A stretch of DNA of 12,832 nt, from NCBI GenBank assembly GCA_900548495.1, contig URKT01000059.1, positions 1 through 12,832 of the forward strand. Direction: 5' to 3'. The notes under the pieces were generated by a model, which was given only the letters and a program-made list of their open reading frames with translations, ran no database searches and was not told the origin of the DNA. This DNA comes from an uncultured Collinsella sp. Its GTDB lineage: Bacteria > Actinomycetota > Coriobacteriia > Coriobacteriales > Coriobacteriaceae. Positions 1 through 6,618 of this stretch are shown piece after piece (within the stretch, counting starts at the first letter, position 1; every line of letters starts with the position of its first letter). A program made the translations under genes and the position numbers.

Positions 1-26
1 CAGCGTCAGATGTGTATAAGAGACAG
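1..26 (+). other. Residual Nextera/Tn5 mosaic-end sequencing adapter
   Basis: The 26 bases match the 3' end of the Illumina Nextera read-1 transposase adapter. The last 19 bases (8-26) are the Tn5 mosaic end, AGATGTGTATAAGAGACAG, and the preceding CAGCGTC is the adapter-specific part. This is an untrimmed library artefact at a contig end, not biology. Translating through it gives spurious peptides: MYKRQ on the plus strand and a C-terminal LSLIHI on the minus strand. Genomic sequence should be read from about base 27. Confidence 0.96.
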
Positions 27-281
27 CTCCTTAAGATCGTCGTCCTCCGCCGTCGTCGTGATCATGAGCCGCGCGGTCTCGGCGGCGGCAGACTCCATGA
101 CCGCGCGCGTATAAAGCAAGCACACTGGTTGCAGTGCGAGAAGGATGAGCGTCAGAAACGTCGGCAGCAAAAAAGCGGCCTCGACCGTAGACTGCGCCCA
201 GTCCTCGCGCGCGATATCAATACAACGCGATGTCCTTAGCGCCCGCAGCGGCGTCGATAACCGACGTCGAGGCAACGCCAT
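27..281 (-). CDS. TadE-like pseudopilin, 3' end lost at contig end
   Basis: This is the N-terminal part of a TadE-family minor pilin (pseudopilin), a predicted substrate of the Tad machine. A short charged leader is followed by the prepilin-type motif WAQSTVEAAFLLP and a hydrophobic helix (TFLTLILLALQPVCLLY). The polar stretch RAVMESAAAETARLM, typical of TadE proteins, comes next. The reading frame then runs into adapter at base 26, so the C-terminus is missing and the apparent stop is false. The start is uncertain. The only in-frame ATG (279-281) overlaps the upstream gene by 65 bases and gives a long leader of about 29 residues. An ATT at 219-221 overlaps the upstream stop and would give a 9-residue leader like its neighbour's. 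It is last in the visible Tad operon. Confidence 0.75.
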
Positions 282-435
282 GGGATGCCGCCCGCTCAAC
301 CAGCGCCGCCAAGCGTCCATCGGTGCCAGCACGCCAAAGTCCCACAATCGCCAGCACGATCGATAACAGCGCCACCGTGACGATGGCGTATTCCACAGTC
401 GCTTGGGCAGATTCCTCGCGCAGGACGTCATGCAT
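217..435 (-). CDS. Small Flp/TadE-like pilin protein
   Basis: This 72-residue protein has a class-III (Flp/TadE-type) signal. Its leader is MHDVLREESA, followed by QATVEY and the hydrophobic helix AIVTVALLSIVLAIVGLW (about residues 17-34), then a short amphipathic C-terminal region. The conserved Glu lies at +5 if cleavage falls between A10 and Q11, as in prepilins processed by TadV/FppA-type peptidases. The start is an ATG behind AGGAGG at 9-base spacing and lies one base after the upstream stop, so translation is probably coupled. It is probably a minor pilin or a second Flp-like subunit; the sequence alone does not decide which. The C-terminal half (to residue 72) is longer than the tail of the Flp protein at 964-1197. 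Confidence 0.82.
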   Translation of the reverse strand: MHDVLREESAQATVEYAIVTVALLSIVLAIVGLWRAGTDGRLAALVERAASHGVASTSVIDAAAGAKDIALY

Positions 436-436
436 T

Positions 437-1000
437 TCACGACCCCTCCTTTGAGTTCGATGCCTGCGGGCTCAGGCGGATCACGCGCAGGCGGCACGAG
501 GCATCGCCGGCATCCGCGGCAACCGTCACCATATCGACCCAGCCGCGCCCATCGCGCACGATGGCGCCCCATACGTTGCCCTTAATATCAAGATAGCCGC
601 TCAGGGCGAGCTGGGCCGTTGGCACCTCGCGGTAGGCGCGTAACATATCCGCCGCTGCCTCGGTCATCGGTCGGTCCTCAGACCATGCAAGCCGGACCGT
701 AATCGCGTTGTCCCCAGGCGAATCCGTCGCAGTGCCAGACCGCTTGTCGAGCGTCCGCAGAAAGGTTTGCGCCGTGACAGCGACATCCGAATCGTCCGCA
801 TCTCGCATCTCATCTTTTTGAGACGCCACCGCCGAATCTGAGCCCGAATCGAAGGCGGCCCCAGGACGCTGCTGCCGCGCGGCGTTAAGCCCCCAAAGCA
901 CCGCCGCTATCGCCACGGTCAGGCAAGCAAACACCAGCAGCACCCCGATGGGGCGCTCGCCCTCTACAGGCTGTTGATGCCCTCGCTGATAGCGTTCCAT
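437..1000 (-). CDS. Unrecognised single-pass membrane protein of the Tad operon
   Basis: This 187-residue protein belongs to no family I recognise. Residues 1-17 are polar, 18-38 form one hydrophobic transmembrane segment (IGVLLVFACLTVAIAAVLWG), 45-72 are a low-complexity acidic linker, and 73-180 look like a compact domain with beta-strand-like stretches (ALSGYLDIKGNVWGAIV; RLRVIRLSP). There is no prepilin-type Glu, Walker motif or metal cluster. The topology suggests an anchored protein with an external domain. Its position between the Flp pilin and two pilin-like genes suggests a role in pilus assembly, but that is inference. The ATG at 998-1000 overlaps the flp-like gene by 37 bases and has only a weak upstream AAGG. 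A GTG at 941-943 after the flp stop is an alternative but would start at the membrane segment. Confidence 0.72.
   Translation of the reverse strand: MERYQRGHQQPVEGERPIGVLLVFACLTVAIAAVLWGLNAARQQRPGAAFDSGSDSAVASQKDEMRDADDSDVAVTAQTFLRTLDKRSGTATDSPGDNAITVRLAWSEDRPMTEAAADMLRAYREVPTAQLALSGYLDIKGNVWGAIVRDGRGWVDMVTVAADAGDASCRLRVIRLSPQASNSKEGS
939..957 (-). other. Hairpin just after the Flp pilin stop
   Basis: In minus-strand RNA this forms an 8-bp stem (AGCGCCCC / GGGGUGCU, one G-U pair) with an AUC triloop, 6 bases downstream of the flp-like stop codon. No U-run follows, so it is not a classical terminator. It lies inside the downstream gene's reading frame. A stem here could protect or attenuate the pilin transcript relative to the downstream genes; that role is inference. 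Confidence 0.4.
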
Positions 1001-1197
1001 AGATCTTGGACCTTGCCCTTAAATGCGACGATGGCGATAATCGCGATCACCACGAGCACGCCGACCAAGATGGCATACTCGGTGGTACCCTGTGCACTCT
1101 CCTCCTGCAGTAGCTCCCCGGCATGCTGGCGAGCGCGAATTGACTGGCAAACAGCCCAGCTCCAGACCTTGCCAGCAACGTCAGTCATCGTGTTCAT
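964..1197 (-). CDS. flp: Flp-type major pilin (type IVc prepilin)
   Basis: This 77-residue protein is the likely structural subunit of the Tad/Flp pilus. A 34-residue N-terminal leader region (MNTMTDVAGKVWSWAVCQSI..., then LLQEESA) precedes QGTTEYAILVGVLVVIAIIA and a short basic/polar tail (FKGKVQDLWNAISEGINSL). This is the usual Flp layout: leader, Glu-Tyr, about 20 hydrophobic residues and a short tail. The Glu is at +5 if cleavage falls after Ala34. The usual residue at -1 is Gly; here it is Ala. The leader is longer than the ~10 residues of the neighbouring pilin. The start has the strongest Shine-Dalgarno sequence of the operon (GGGAGG, 5-base spacing), which fits a highly made subunit. 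It starts 10 bases after the tadC stop. Confidence 0.87.
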   Translation of the reverse strand: MNTMTDVAGKVWSWAVCQSIRARQHAGELLQEESAQGTTEYAILVGVLVVIAIIAIVAFKGKVQDLWNAISEGINSL

Positions 1198-1208
1198 GTA
1201 TTCCTCCC
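1198..1208 (-). promoter_or_regulatory. Strong ribosome binding site of the Flp pilin
   Basis: On the minus strand GGGAGG (1203-1208) sits 5 bases before the ATG at 1195-1197 and overlaps the last base of the tadC TAG stop. It supports the first ATG rather than the second one at codon 4. Confidence 0.7.
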
Positions 1209-1849
1209 TACATCATCCCGCCTGCTCCCAACAGCGGGCCCAATATGGACAGAAGCAACGCCGGCAAGATGAGTGTGCCGGTGGGAATCAGCAGCTTGAC
1301 GGGCGCACGCTCGATCTCGCGCTCGACCGCGGCGCGATGAGCCGCACGGATCTCGCGACTTTGAGCGGCCAGTGTCTCGGCAAGTGGGGCACCCAGGGCG
1401 AGTGCCTGCCCCACCGTAATGGCAAAGGTCTCGAGCGCTCGCACGTCCAGGTCGCGCGCGGCGGCCAACAACTCGTCCTCACGCGTGCCCACGCCCACCT
1501 GCCACGCCATGCAGGCCCGCTCAAGTCGATGAGCCAGCACTGACCGGCGGTTGGCGCAGAAAATCTCAAGCGCCGCATCAAACGAAAGACCGGCCGAAAG
1601 ACCCAAGCGCACAACATCGATCATCTCGGACACTTCGCCGAGCGATACTCGCGCCGGGCCGCCCGCTCCAACCGCGCCCTTCATTCGCGCGGCCAGAGCA
1701 TCGACCACCGAGCGACCCGCGGCAGCGACCAGCACCGCCTCGCGCTTGCAGGCCTCTGCGATCTTGCGTGCATCCGCCCGATCCAAACCCGTCGCGACAA
1801 ATACACTCAGAGCGCACAGGCAAGCCGCAACTGCAACCGGGGCGCTCAT
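1208..1849 (-). CDS. tadC: Tad pilus platform protein TadC (T2SSF family)
   Basis: This 213-residue inner-membrane platform protein is the partner of TadB and would couple the TadA ATPase to pilus extension. An N-terminal transmembrane segment (APVAVAACLCALSVFVATG) is followed by a T2SSF/GspF-like cytoplasmic helical domain (about 70-180), with the family pattern VVRLGLSAGLSFDAALEIF and later AITVGQALALGAPLAETL. A C-terminal hydrophobic hairpin (LLIPTGTLILPALLLSILGP) closes it. The protein is short compared with proteobacterial TadC (around 290-300 residues) because the region before the T2SSF domain is reduced. The ATG overlaps the tadB TGA by four bases (ATGA), so translation is probably coupled. 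The frame is open further upstream but inside tadB, and that part looks non-coding. Confidence 0.87.
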   Translation of the reverse strand: MSAPVAVAACLCALSVFVATGLDRADARKIAEACKREAVLVAAAGRSVVDALAARMKGAVGAGGPARVSLGEVSEMIDVVRLGLSAGLSFDAALEIFCANRRSVLAHRLERACMAWQVGVGTREDELLAAARDLDVRALETFAITVGQALALGAPLAETLAAQSREIRAAHRAAVEREIERAPVKLLIPTGTLILPALLLSILGPLLGAGGMM

Positions 1850-2772
1850 AGCTCCACCCGCATAATGCGCCGGATAACCACCAGGGCAACGGCGTTGAGG
1901 GCAAGACCCAGCACCACAGCGCCCGCGCCGGCAGGCGTCGCAAGACCGCGACGGAAATCTGCCGAAAGCAGCGCCAACACCGCGCACATGCCCGACGGCA
2001 TCGCCGCGACCATATGCGCAGACATGCGAGCCTGCGACGTCTTGACATCCAGGCGGCGCTTGAGCTCAATGCGCTCCCCCACCATGCTCGACGCCTCGGA
2101 CAGTAAGTCGGCAAGCGGAGCGCCGGTGCGCTGAGACACCTTAAGCGCCAAGGTCACAAGCGAAAGGCCGGGGGCGTCGATGCGCACGAGCAAGTCATCG
2201 AGCGCGTCGGTCGCCGAGATGCCGCAATCGATTGCCGCCGCCACCCGCAAAAACTCGGTATGCACCGGTTCTTGCGCATGAGCGCCCACAAAGCGCATGC
2301 CCTGGGCCAGCGAATGTCCCGAGGCAAGCGACATGGAAAGTGCGGTAAACGCCTCGGGCATGGCCTCTTCTGCATCGTGTTGCTCGCGCCGGCTCTCAAA
2401 GCCATCCCGAGCGGCGCCAACGGCAAACGGAGCAACAAGTCCCAAGGCAAATCCGAGGGGCGATAACGACACCATCGTTAGCAAAACGCAGCAGACACCG
2501 CTCGATAGCAGCAGAAACGCCAAACGCCCCGAAGCATCCTCGATCGCGAGGCCAAGGCGACGCGCCGGAGCCAGCGATGCCCACGAACGGGCGATCTTTT
2601 TCAGCAGATCGTTTTCCACCAGCTCACGCGGCAGCTTCTCTGCCACCGTCTCGAGCGCCTGACGCGCCAGCTCCGCCGGCGGTACCTGCGGCACACGAGG
2701 TTCCGCCCCGCACGCCGTCGCAACAGAAAACCCTGCCAAACCCCCTACGACGAGGGGCACAGCGACCTCCAT
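1846..2772 (-). CDS. tadB: Tad pilus platform protein TadB (T2SSF family)
   Basis: This 308-residue protein is the second platform subunit, paralogous to TadC. A hydrophobic N-terminus (VPLVVGGLAGFSVATAC) is followed by a cytoplasmic linker, two clustered membrane segments around residues 85-122, and a T2SSF domain at about 139-260 (AMPEAFTALSMSLASGHSLA; later VTLALKVSQRTGAPLADLL). C-terminal membrane segments cover about 255-300. Length and layout match TadB. The ATG has AGGAGG at about 7-base spacing. The gene begins 28 bases inside the end of tadA, an unusually long overlap that suggests tight coupling. It ends in an ATGA overlap with tadC. Confidence 0.9.
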   Translation of the reverse strand: MEVAVPLVVGGLAGFSVATACGAEPRVPQVPPAELARQALETVAEKLPRELVENDLLKKIARSWASLAPARRLGLAIEDASGRLAFLLLSSGVCCVLLTMVSLSPLGFALGLVAPFAVGAARDGFESRREQHDAEEAMPEAFTALSMSLASGHSLAQGMRFVGAHAQEPVHTEFLRVAAAIDCGISATDALDDLLVRIDAPGLSLVTLALKVSQRTGAPLADLLSEASSMVGERIELKRRLDVKTSQARMSAHMVAAMPSGMCAVLALLSADFRRGLATPAGAGAVVLGLALNAVALVVIRRIMRVEL

Positions 2773-4073
2773 TCGTCCACCTCCTCTTGTGTGAGCGTCC
2801 CCGACCGCAGGCCTTCTGCGATAAACGGCGGCTCGCGGTCAAGCTTCCAGGTGCGCTCGGCGGCATCGAAAGTCACATAGCGCTCGAGCTCTACGCCGCC
2901 CGACGCGGCGCGACGCACCCCCGAATACGAGGAGACGAAACGCCTGCCATCGGCGTGGCGCTCGGACATCACGATGCCGTCGAGCGCCATGGCAATCTGC
3001 TCCTCGATGAGCTCGCTCGGCAGATCGATGCCATAACGTGCAAGCAACGTCAGACGCACCACGGTCTCCTGCTCGGAACCCGCATGAAGCGTGGTGAGCG
3101 ACCCGTCGTGGCCCGTGTTCATGGCCTGCAACATGTCGCAGCACTCGGCACCGCGCACCTCGCCCACCACGATGCGGTCGGGGCGCATGCGCAGGGCATT
3201 GGTCACCAGGTCGCGGATCGTCACCGCGCCCTCGCCCTCAATTGAAGCCTCGCGCGCCTCTAGACGCACCACGTGCGGATGATGCGCAAACTTGAGCTCG
3301 GCAGAGTCCTCGATCGTCACGATGCGCTCGCCGGTGGAAATCTCGCATGACAACGCGTTGAGCAGGGTGGTCTTACCAGATCCCGTGCCTCCCGCAACCG
3401 CCAGGTCCTGTCGCAGCGACACCGCGCACGACAGCAGCTGCGCATACCAAAGCGGCAGCGACCCCAGCCCCACAAGCTCGTCCAGCGAGCAGATGCGGTC
3501 CGAGAACTTTCGGATGGTGAGAATCGGTCCGTCAATCGCCACAGGCGGAATCACCGCGTTGACGCGATAGCCCGTTTTGAGACGGGCGTTGACGATGGGG
3601 CTGCGCTCGTCGATACGGCGGCCAAGTGGCGAGATGATGCGGTCGATAAGCACACGGATCTGCTCATCATCCTCAAACGCATGCTCGATGGGGTGCAAGA
3701 CGCCGCCGCGTTCAAAGAAAGCCGAGCGGCAGCCGTTAATCATGATCTCGGTAACGGTGTCATCCTCGATGAGCGGCTGCAACGGCCCCAAGCCCACCAC
3801 GTCATCCAAAATCTCGTCGATGATGGTCTCGCGCTCGGACGTCGCGAGATCGGTCGGCTCCTCAACATTGAGCGCCGCCTCCACCGCGGGACGCAATTCC
3901 GAGCGGGCAAGTGCCGGGTCGATATAGGCGCTGATACGCGCCACTTCGTCGTAACCCATGCGGTCCATCACGGCGCGCTTGGTGCGTCGTTTCACCGCGC
4001 GGCGACGCCCCGCATCTACAGGCGCTGCCGCCGCTGCAGCGCCGGCAGCCTTAATCCTCGTTTGCAGGCTCAT
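2745..4073 (-). CDS. tadA: Tad secretion ATPase TadA/CpaF
   Basis: This 442-residue cytoplasmic hexameric ATPase of the T2SSE/GspE superfamily powers Flp pilus assembly. Residues 1-35 are Ala/Arg-rich and probably disordered. Residues 50-180 match the CpaF N-terminal domain (DVVGLGPLQPLIEDDTVTEI; IISPLGRRIDERSPIVNARL). The catalytic core follows, with Walker A GGTGSGKTT (228-236), Asp box TIEDSAEL (253-260), Walker B IVVGEVRG (301-308) and His box TGHDGSLTTLHA (320-331). All catalytic motifs are intact. The start chosen is the ATG at 4071-4073, two bases after the tadZ stop, with GAGGG at about 9 bases. An upstream in-frame start at 4172 lies inside tadZ and has no matching protein features. 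Confidence 0.95.
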   Translation of the reverse strand: MSLQTRIKAAGAAAAAAPVDAGRRRAVKRRTKRAVMDRMGYDEVARISAYIDPALARSELRPAVEAALNVEEPTDLATSERETIIDEILDDVVGLGPLQPLIEDDTVTEIMINGCRSAFFERGGVLHPIEHAFEDDEQIRVLIDRIISPLGRRIDERSPIVNARLKTGYRVNAVIPPVAIDGPILTIRKFSDRICSLDELVGLGSLPLWYAQLLSCAVSLRQDLAVAGGTGSGKTTLLNALSCEISTGERIVTIEDSAELKFAHHPHVVRLEAREASIEGEGAVTIRDLVTNALRMRPDRIVVGEVRGAECCDMLQAMNTGHDGSLTTLHAGSEQETVVRLTLLARYGIDLPSELIEEQIAMALDGIVMSERHADGRRFVSSYSGVRRAASGGVELERYVTFDAAERTWKLDREPPFIAEGLRSGTLTQEEVDEWRSLCPSS

Positions 4074-4075
4074 CG

Positions 4076-5707
4076 CTAATCGCCCTCGCGCGACCAGGGA
4101 AGGCGAATACGCGGGCGTTCGGTGCGCGTTGCACGATCGGCGACCATATCGCTCCAAGGGCCGACGGCGCACCCCAGTTCCACGAGCATCTCGCGCGTGG
4201 CCTCGCGCACGCTGGTCGCAAAAGCGCTCGTCTGACCCACTGCCTCGTCGGCGCGCCCAAACGCCATGAGCGCGGCGAGATCCTGCCCGCCATCGGCGAT
4301 ACGAATCTTGGAGCTCAACGCACAGGCAATCTCAAAGCGCATGGCGACGTCCTCGTCTGCCCCGCGCGCACCGAACCGGTTGAACACGGCGCTCATGCGC
4401 GTGCGCGGCACACCTACTCGACTTGCCAGTTCAATGACGCGCGACGCCGATGTCGCGGACGACACCGCCGCATCGCCAACGACCAGGCAACGGTCGCTCG
4501 CCGCCACCGCAGCCGCCACGGCATCGCCCCAAAAGACCGAGGTATCGATAAAGACCACGTCGGATTCGCGACGCAGGACATCAAGCAGTAGCTCCACCGG
4601 ACGTGCCATGAGCTCGGCTTGCTCGGGCGCCGCGACGGGACCCCAGAGCGTAACGCCCGGCGCCACGCGCATCGATGCGGCTACGATATCCGGCTCGGTG
4701 AGCGCGCCCGCCACCGACGGCTCGATAAGTGCCGCCATATCGCGCGGAGCATCGACGCCTAACAAGTCGTAAAGGTTTCCAAACATCAGGTCCAGGTCGA
4801 GCACGGCGGCACGCAAGCCCAACAGCGACGATGTGTGTGCCATGGTGGCAACGATCGTCGACTTGCCGCAACCGCCCGAACCCGAAATGGCGCAGATGAC
4901 CGGAGCTCGATGCTGCGGAGCGGCAGCGTCTGCCGGCGGCATCGGAGGCGTCGGTGACAGCGTCCCCGTCTCCTCCGCCGCAACCACACGCTGTGTCCAA
5001 GCCGGCATGGCAGCTTGTTCGGTCTGCAAGGCAGGCTCGTTCTGTGCAATCTGCTCATGCTGCATCAGCGACAACTCGCCGCACCCGGCAAAGCCCTCAA
5101 CTTCGTCGAGTTCATCCGCCAGATTCACGCCGTGCACGTATCCCATATCTACAGCCGGGGAGTCGCCAGCATGCTGTGCCGGCCCTCCAGCGTCATCGTA
5201 TACAAGGGGGTTCCGGGGGCGCCGACCATGCTCGGCTTCCGCTTTTCCATAATCATCAACACGCGGGCCTCTTGTAGCGCGAGGCGCCCCGGGTTCCCTA
5301 TCAACAAAAGCATCGGGCTCAATCGTCATGCGCCGATCGGAATCAACCGCTCCCTCGCCCGCGCGCCCGTTGCCGCATATACTGTGCGCAGCGATGACCT
5401 CGGTCGCCCCCGCGCGAAACAGTCCCTCGATATCCGACGGATCGAGCGCTTCTATCAACACGACCACGCGACTCACGCGGCCTTCGGCCGTCAGGCGCGC
5501 AACAGTCTTGCGCACATCTTCGATATCAAACAGAGACGCCGCGATGATGGCAGCCCCGCGGCGCGACGGAAACGCCCGCGCCATGGAAACCAGCCCGTCC
5601 AGGTCACCCACGCGAAGCACCTGTGCACCCGCATCACGGCCCTCGACTTCCTGCTGCAACAGCCCGTAATCGCCGCACGCGCAGCACGCAAGCCAGATCG
5701 CCTTCAT
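4076..5707 (-). CDS. tadZ: TadZ/CpaE-like pilus localisation ATPase
   Basis: This 543-residue protein belongs to the MinD/ParA superfamily and is expected to place the Tad apparatus in the cell. Residues 1-112 look like the receiver-like TadZ N-terminal domain (strands RAGATEVIAA, VVVLIEALD). Residues 113-265 form a long low-complexity acidic/Pro/Ala linker. Residues 268-515 are the ATPase domain, with P-loop SGSGGCGKST (275-284), switch DLDLMFG (304-310) and Walker B VVFIDTS (384-390). In the deviant Walker A the usual signature Lys is replaced by Ser277, as in atypical CpaE/TadZ proteins; the P-loop Lys282 is kept. The linker makes it longer than typical TadZ (about 370-520 residues). The start codon is ambiguous: a GTG at 5708-5710 overlaps the cpaB stop and the ATG follows directly; GGAGG serves either. 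Confidence 0.88.
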   Translation of the reverse strand: MKAIWLACCACGDYGLLQQEVEGRDAGAQVLRVGDLDGLVSMARAFPSRRGAAIIAASLFDIEDVRKTVARLTAEGRVSRVVVLIEALDPSDIEGLFRAGATEVIAAHSICGNGRAGEGAVDSDRRMTIEPDAFVDREPGAPRATRGPRVDDYGKAEAEHGRRPRNPLVYDDAGGPAQHAGDSPAVDMGYVHGVNLADELDEVEGFAGCGELSLMQHEQIAQNEPALQTEQAAMPAWTQRVVAAEETGTLSPTPPMPPADAAAPQHRAPVICAISGSGGCGKSTIVATMAHTSSLLGLRAAVLDLDLMFGNLYDLLGVDAPRDMAALIEPSVAGALTEPDIVAASMRVAPGVTLWGPVAAPEQAELMARPVELLLDVLRRESDVVFIDTSVFWGDAVAAAVAASDRCLVVGDAAVSSATSASRVIELASRVGVPRTRMSAVFNRFGARGADEDVAMRFEIACALSSKIRIADGGQDLAALMAFGRADEAVGQTSAFATSVREATREMLVELGCAVGPWSDMVADRATRTERPRIRLPWSREGD

Positions 5708-6366
5708 CACTCGTCGCCTCCGCTCTTTTTGCCGCGCGCCGTGGCGGGAATCGTCAAGCTGACCGTTCCCTTGCCCGAGGCTCCCAGCAGTTCCTTGACG
5801 TCTTCGGGGTCAGCCGCCAGCGTCACCCATTCGATCTTGCCCTCGCGCGTGGCACCGGAATTCTCACTGGTATCGATCACGTGCGCGCCGCACAGTCGAT
5901 CGGTTACGCCATCTTTTTGCACGTACACGTCCACATAGCTGCCCACGCCCGTGGCACCGCCGACCGAGTGCTCGGCATCGACCGCCACCGAAACGGCGAC
6001 CTTGCCCTTAGGCACCTCGAGCTTGTGGCTCTCGGCCTTGGTGTAGACATTGCAGATCACGGCGTTTTTGGGAATACGCGAAGTCGTCACGTCGCCGCGC
6101 ACCTGGCGCAGCTCGGTCGCCGCGTCACGCGGCAGCAGACTCGTCAGCCATTCCTGGGTTATGACATTGGTCTCATCGAGGGTCTCGCCCACATCGATAT
6201 CGCGCGCCGCGACGCATACCTCGACGCGATCGCCACCGTACTTGGCCAAGGTCTCAGCCTGGACCTGTTCGGCTTGCGAGCGGATCGACGAGCCGTAAAC
6301 CATGCAGAGCAGAGCAGCGAGCACGCCCGCGACCAGACTGATGGCGATGCGCTTGCTCTTGTTCAC
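5707..6366 (-). CDS. cpaB: Flp pilus assembly protein CpaB (RcpC), SAF domain
   Basis: This 219-residue membrane-anchored pilus assembly factor is the first gene of the Tad operon. Lys/Arg-rich residues 2-6 and a transmembrane segment (about 7-25, IAISLVAGVLAALLCMVYG) are followed by an SAF-type domain (about 47-108, VEVCVAARDIDVGETLDETN) and an RcpC-like C-terminal domain (about 120-208, GKVAVSVAVDAEHSVGGATG). In diderms CpaB works with the secretin. No secretin gene is visible here, as expected for a monoderm. The start chosen is the GTG at 6364-6366, preceded by GAGGAG at 5 bases. An in-frame ATG five codons upstream would put that ribosome site inside the gene. The stop overlaps the tadZ start. 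Confidence 0.88.
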   Translation of the reverse strand: MNKSKRIAISLVAGVLAALLCMVYGSSIRSQAEQVQAETLAKYGGDRVEVCVAARDIDVGETLDETNVITQEWLTSLLPRDAATELRQVRGDVTTSRIPKNAVICNVYTKAESHKLEVPKGKVAVSVAVDAEHSVGGATGVGSYVDVYVQKDGVTDRLCGAHVIDTSENSGATREGKIEWVTLAADPEDVKELLGASGKGTVSLTIPATARGKKSGGDE

Positions 6367-6371
6367 GGCCG

Positions 6372-6377
6372 CTCCTC
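6372..6377 (-). promoter_or_regulatory. Ribosome binding site that sets the cpaB start
   Basis: GAGGAG on the minus strand lies 5 bases before the GTG at 6364-6366 and immediately after an upstream in-frame ATG (6379-6381). It therefore favours the GTG as the true start. Confidence 0.6.
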
Positions 6378-6440
6378 TCATGGCAGTGCCGGGCGAATGC
6401 CCGTACCACCATTGTCTGGGCGGTCAGAGTGCAAAGCGGC

Positions 6441-6469
6441 GCAATCGCGATCTTGGTTTTTGATGTCAA
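6441..6469 (-). promoter_or_regulatory. Possible promoter of the Tad operon
   Basis: A perfect -35 hexamer TTGACA (6464-6469 on the minus strand) lies upstream of cpaB. At 17-base spacing the -10 position reads GATTGC, a weak match, so the promoter may need an activator or another sigma factor, or the hexamer may be chance. It lies downstream of the rsgA terminator, which means the Tad operon needs a promoter in this interval. Confidence 0.28.
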
Positions 6470-6566
6470 ACCAATCGCCGACCAAAAGCTGACCAGCCCG
6501 TCAAGCTCATGGCAAGGTTTTGGTCAGCACGTCAGCAAACTGCATGTTTCGAGGCTTTTCCGCAGC

Positions 6567-6601
6567 AAAAAAGCCGTCTCCCGAACAGTTGGGAGACGGC
6601 T
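6567..6601 (-). terminator. Intrinsic terminator of rsgA
   Basis: Minus-strand RNA forms an 11-bp perfect stem AGCCGTCTCCC / GGGAGACGGCT with an 8-base loop, followed directly by a run of five to six U. It begins 17 bases after the rsgA stop and separates rsgA from the Tad operon. Confidence 0.92.
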
Positions 6602-6618
6602 GTCATAGGAAAAATCAA

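Noticed and set aside
12..239. Plus-strand peptide starting MYKRQ
   Set aside because: The start codon and first residues come from the sequencing adapter, so it is an artefact.
4074..4172. Extension of tadA upstream to 4172
   Set aside because: The added residues overlap tadZ, look like shadow translation and lack a ribosome site. The ATG at 4073 follows the tadZ stop by two bases.
5015..5938. A 307-codon plus-strand frame across the tadZ/cpaB junction
   Set aside because: Both overlapping minus-strand genes are well supported by family motifs, and this frame has no coherent features.
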